Of a stretch of DNA of 64,000 nt, positions 62,220-64,000 are shown in pieces (the first letter of the stretch is position 1; every line of letters starts with the position of its first letter). Location: NCBI RefSeq assembly GCF_000244955.1, contig NZ_CM001439.1, positions 5,687,279-5,751,278 on the forward strand, given 5' to 3'. This stretch comes from Saccharomonospora marina XMU15 (GTDB lineage: Bacteria > Actinomycetota > Actinomycetes > Mycobacteriales > Pseudonocardiaceae). The translations under genes and the position numbers were made by a program. The notes beneath the pieces were generated by a model. That model had not been told where the DNA came from. It was given only the letters and a program-made list of their open reading frames with translations, and made no database searches.

Positions 62220-62375
62220 TCTACGATCAACACCGGTATCGCTGGATATGTGCTGTTCGACGCCGCTGAACTACGAGACATCGCCCGACAAACAGATACA
62301 TGTTCTAGTTTCATTGGCGCGACTGCCGGGGACTCGGACCGCGGCAGGCCAGGCGATTCACCTTCGGACCACAGT

Positions 62376-62389
62376 TAGAACTCGTTCTA
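62376..62389. promoter_or_regulatory. Perfect KstR-like box
   Basis: TAGAACTCGTTCTA fits all fixed positions of TNNAACNNGTTNNA and is nearly palindromic. It lies 233 bp upstream of the aldehyde dehydrogenase. The rest of the 471-bp spacer (62144-62614) is A/T-richer around 62200-62320 and contains no convincing ORF. Confidence 0.65.
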
Positions 62390-62614
62390 CACGGCTACGC
62401 AGGACACCGCCCTCGTCCCCTACCAACGGTCGGCGAAGCGAACGGATGCGCGTCGACGAGGTGGCGGCCTGCCCACCGCGACCGGCTACCAGCGCACCAG
62501 GCCGCAACGGTACGCGGGCGCGGCAGGCGGGCCCCACGAAGGCCACGCGGGAACGCGAAACTGCCCGCCAGATGAATCGAGAACACGTTCAGCCACGCCG
62601 GAGCGCGGCGGTCG

Positions 62615-63472
62615 TCACCCCTTGCCGCCGATGCCGAGCCTGGCCGCGTGCCGCTCGAGGAAGGCCTCCACCTCGGGCTTCGGCCTGTCCGGCAAACCCC
62701 AGATGGCTTCGGTGACGCCCGCCCGCTCCCAATCGGCGAGCAACTGCGGGGTCGGCTTCGTGGTGGCGAGCACCTCGATCCGAGGCTGCCCCGCCCTACC
62801 GGCCTTCGCCCATGCCTGGCGCAGCGCGTCGGCCTTACCGGTGATGTCCGACTCGATCGGCGTGGTCATCCAGCCGTCGGCGTTCGCCGCGATCCAGGCG
62901 AAGGTTTTCGGTCCCGCTCCCGCACCGATCACCACCGGGATGTGCCGCTGCACCGGCTTGGGGTAGGCCCACGATGCGGCGAAGCTGACGAACTGGCCCT
63001 CGTAGGCGGCCTCCTCCTGGGTCCACAGCGCCCGCATCGCCTCGAGGTACTCACGCAGCACGGTGCGCCGCTTCGCGGGGGGCACGCCGTGGTCGGTGAG
63101 TTCGTCGGTGTTCCACCCGAACCCCGCACCAAGCGTCACCCTGCCGCCGGAAAGCAGGTCGAGTGTGGCGATGGTCTTGGCCAGCGTGATCGGATCGGAC
63201 TCCACGGGCAGCGCCACCGCCGTGGCGAGCCGGATGCGGGAGGTCATCGTCGCAGCTGTCGCCAGGCTGACCCACGGATCGAGCGTGCGCAGGTAACGGT
63301 CGTCGGGCAGGCTGCCGTCGCCGGTGCCGGGGTGTGCGGCCTGCCGCTTGACCGGTATGTGGCTGTGTTCGGGGACGTAGAAGGTGTCGAACCCGGCTCG
63401 CTCGGCGGCGGCCGCCGCATCGGCGGGAGTGATGCCGCGATCGCTTGTGAACAGCACGATGCCGTGACGCAT
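62615..63472 (-). CDS. F420-dependent LLM-class oxidoreductase (TIGR03619 type)
   Basis: The 285-residue luciferase-like monooxygenase-fold protein has RYLRTLDPWVSLATAA, SRIRLATAVALPVESDPITLAKTIATLDLLSGGRVTLGAGFGWNTDE (read in parts, about 80-125), and GAGAGPKTFAWIAANADGW. Coenzyme F420 is likely rather than FMN. The family includes steroid- and lipid-active enzymes; substrate unknown. The ATG is at 63472. It lies 34 bp after the nitroreductase-type gene. Confidence 0.85.
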   Translation of the reverse strand: MRHGIVLFTSDRGITPADAAAAAERAGFDTFYVPEHSHIPVKRQAAHPGTGDGSLPDDRYLRTLDPWVSLATAATMTSRIRLATAVALPVESDPITLAKTIATLDLLSGGRVTLGAGFGWNTDELTDHGVPPAKRRTVLREYLEAMRALWTQEEAAYEGQFVSFAASWAYPKPVQRHIPVVIGAGAGPKTFAWIAANADGWMTTPIESDITGKADALRQAWAKAGRAGQPRIEVLATTKPTPQLLADWERAGVTEAIWGLPDRPKPEVEAFLERHAARLGIGGKG

Positions 63473-63506
63473 GGGCTCGTCCTTTCTCGCCCGCCAAGCC
63501 GGTTGG

Positions 63507-63992
63507 CTACCGGCGAGGCTCGAGGATGACGACGGGGATCTCGCGGTCGGTCCACGCCTGGTAGGTGTCGAAGTCGGCATAGAGTTCGACCAGCTTCGGC
63601 CACAGCGCCGCACGTTCTTGCTGCTGCGCCACGCGCGCGCGTACCGGCAGCACCTCCTTGCCGATCTGGACGGTGGTGTCCGGGTCGTGGCGAAGGTTGA
63701 AGTACCACTGTGGATGGTTGGCCAGCCCGCCCTGCGAGGCGACCACGACGATGTTGTCGCCGTCGCGCAGGTAGAGCAGCGGAGCGGTGAAACTCCTGCC
63801 GCTCTTTCGGCCACGGTGGTGCAGCAGCAGCGTGCGCACCGGCTTGCGCAACGCGGACCCGATCCGCCAGTTGATGCCTATCGCGCCTGAAGTCCTGCGG
63901 TAGACCCACGCGTGTGCCCGCGAGACGTACTTGATGATCCGGCCGACCACCGGCGAGTCCAGTTGCGACGGCCGCCGTTTCGCCTTGCTCAC
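63507..63992 (-). CDS. Deazaflavin (F420)-dependent nitroreductase-family protein
   Basis: The 161-residue protein belongs to the DDN/FDOR-A family of F420H2-dependent quinone or nitro reductases. It has RTLLLHHRGRKSGRSFTAPLLYLRDGDNIVVVASQGG (in parts, about 53-90) and the cofactor-loop segment NHPQWYFNLRHDP. The GTG start at 63992 is only 8 bp from the window edge; upstream context is not visible. It forms a pair with the LLM gene. Confidence 0.85.
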   Translation of the reverse strand: MSKAKRRPSQLDSPVVGRIIKYVSRAHAWVYRRTSGAIGINWRIGSALRKPVRTLLLHHRGRKSGRSFTAPLLYLRDGDNIVVVASQGGLANHPQWYFNLRHDPDTTVQIGKEVLPVRARVAQQQERAALWPKLVELYADFDTYQAWTDREIPVVILEPRR

Positions 63993-64000
63993 GGGCGTTG

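Noticed and set aside
62579-62592. GAGAACACGTTCAG as a further KstR-like box
   Set aside because: Both end positions mismatch the consensus and it lies at the 3' end of the LLM gene, not at a promoter.
62144-62614. Small ORFs in the 471-bp spacer before the LLM gene end
   Set aside because: They are Arg/Pro-rich with no start context or conserved motif; the spacer is better explained as a promoter region with KstR-like sites.

Overview
The window is high-GC actinobacterial DNA, most likely from Pseudonocardiales (Saccharomonospora/Prauserella/Amycolatopsis type). Supporting signs are mycothiol synthase, GlnR, LCP and LmeA envelope proteins, F420-type oxidoreductases, an mce4-like importer, DUF3073/DUF397 families, and many promoters whose TANNNT -10 box lies 6-7 nt before an ATG/GTG (leaderless genes). 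The genus is inference. Comparisons to M. tuberculosis gene order below are from memory and were not searched.

Region 1 (1-22.4 kb) is a housekeeping block in the order of the Rv0822c-Rv0808 region: LCP protein, phoU, pstSCAB, mshD, glnR, lmeA, thiX, a cysteine leader peptide, DUF4395-cysA-sseC, nitrobindin, pabC, ygfZ, an RsiG-like c-di-GMP anti-sigma homologue, asparaginase, DUF3073, 3-hydroxybutyryl-CoA dehydrogenase, a Gfo/Idh/MocA oxidoreductase, arfB, purM and purF. phoU and pstS each have an 11-nt-repeat PHO box placed 27 bp before the -10.

Region 2 (22.5-32.4 kb) is accessory. A DUF397 / XRE-DUF5753 / DUF574-methyltransferase island, with palindrome-rich spacers, separates purF from a sterol-carrier gene (Rv0807-like). 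Then come a type VII secretion-associated protein, two tandem secreted GH25 muramidases, a duplicated-domain membrane protein, a leaderless XRE-cupin/GNAT divergon, a pentapeptide-repeat membrane protein and an unknown gene.

Region 3 (32.5-46.4 kb) looks like steroid/lipid catabolism, in Rv0763c-Rv0771-like order. A minus-strand eight-gene operon holds P450, ferredoxin, CYP123-like P450, SDR, CYP51, ferredoxin, an NTF2-fold protein and a FadD19-like ligase. A KstD-like flavoprotein and a thioesterase follow. A plus-strand operon holds aldehyde dehydrogenase, SDR, 3-hydroxyisobutyrate-dehydrogenase-like, carboxymuconolactone-decarboxylase-like and methyltransferase genes.

Region 4 (46.4-64 kb) has a glycosyltransferase / methyltransferase / '(prenyl)transferase' cluster, then a complete mce4-type steroid importer (yrbE4AB, mce4A-F, two Mce-associated proteins) headed by aldehyde dehydrogenase and hydroxysteroid-type SDR genes, then two F420-type oxidoreductases. 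KstR-like boxes (TNNAACNNGTTNNA) recur at promoters in regions 3 and 4, often overlapping the -10, which ties uptake, P450 oxidation, CoA activation and the unknown glycosyl cluster into one probable regulon.

No tRNA, rRNA, CRISPR array, insertion sequence or prophage was recognised.
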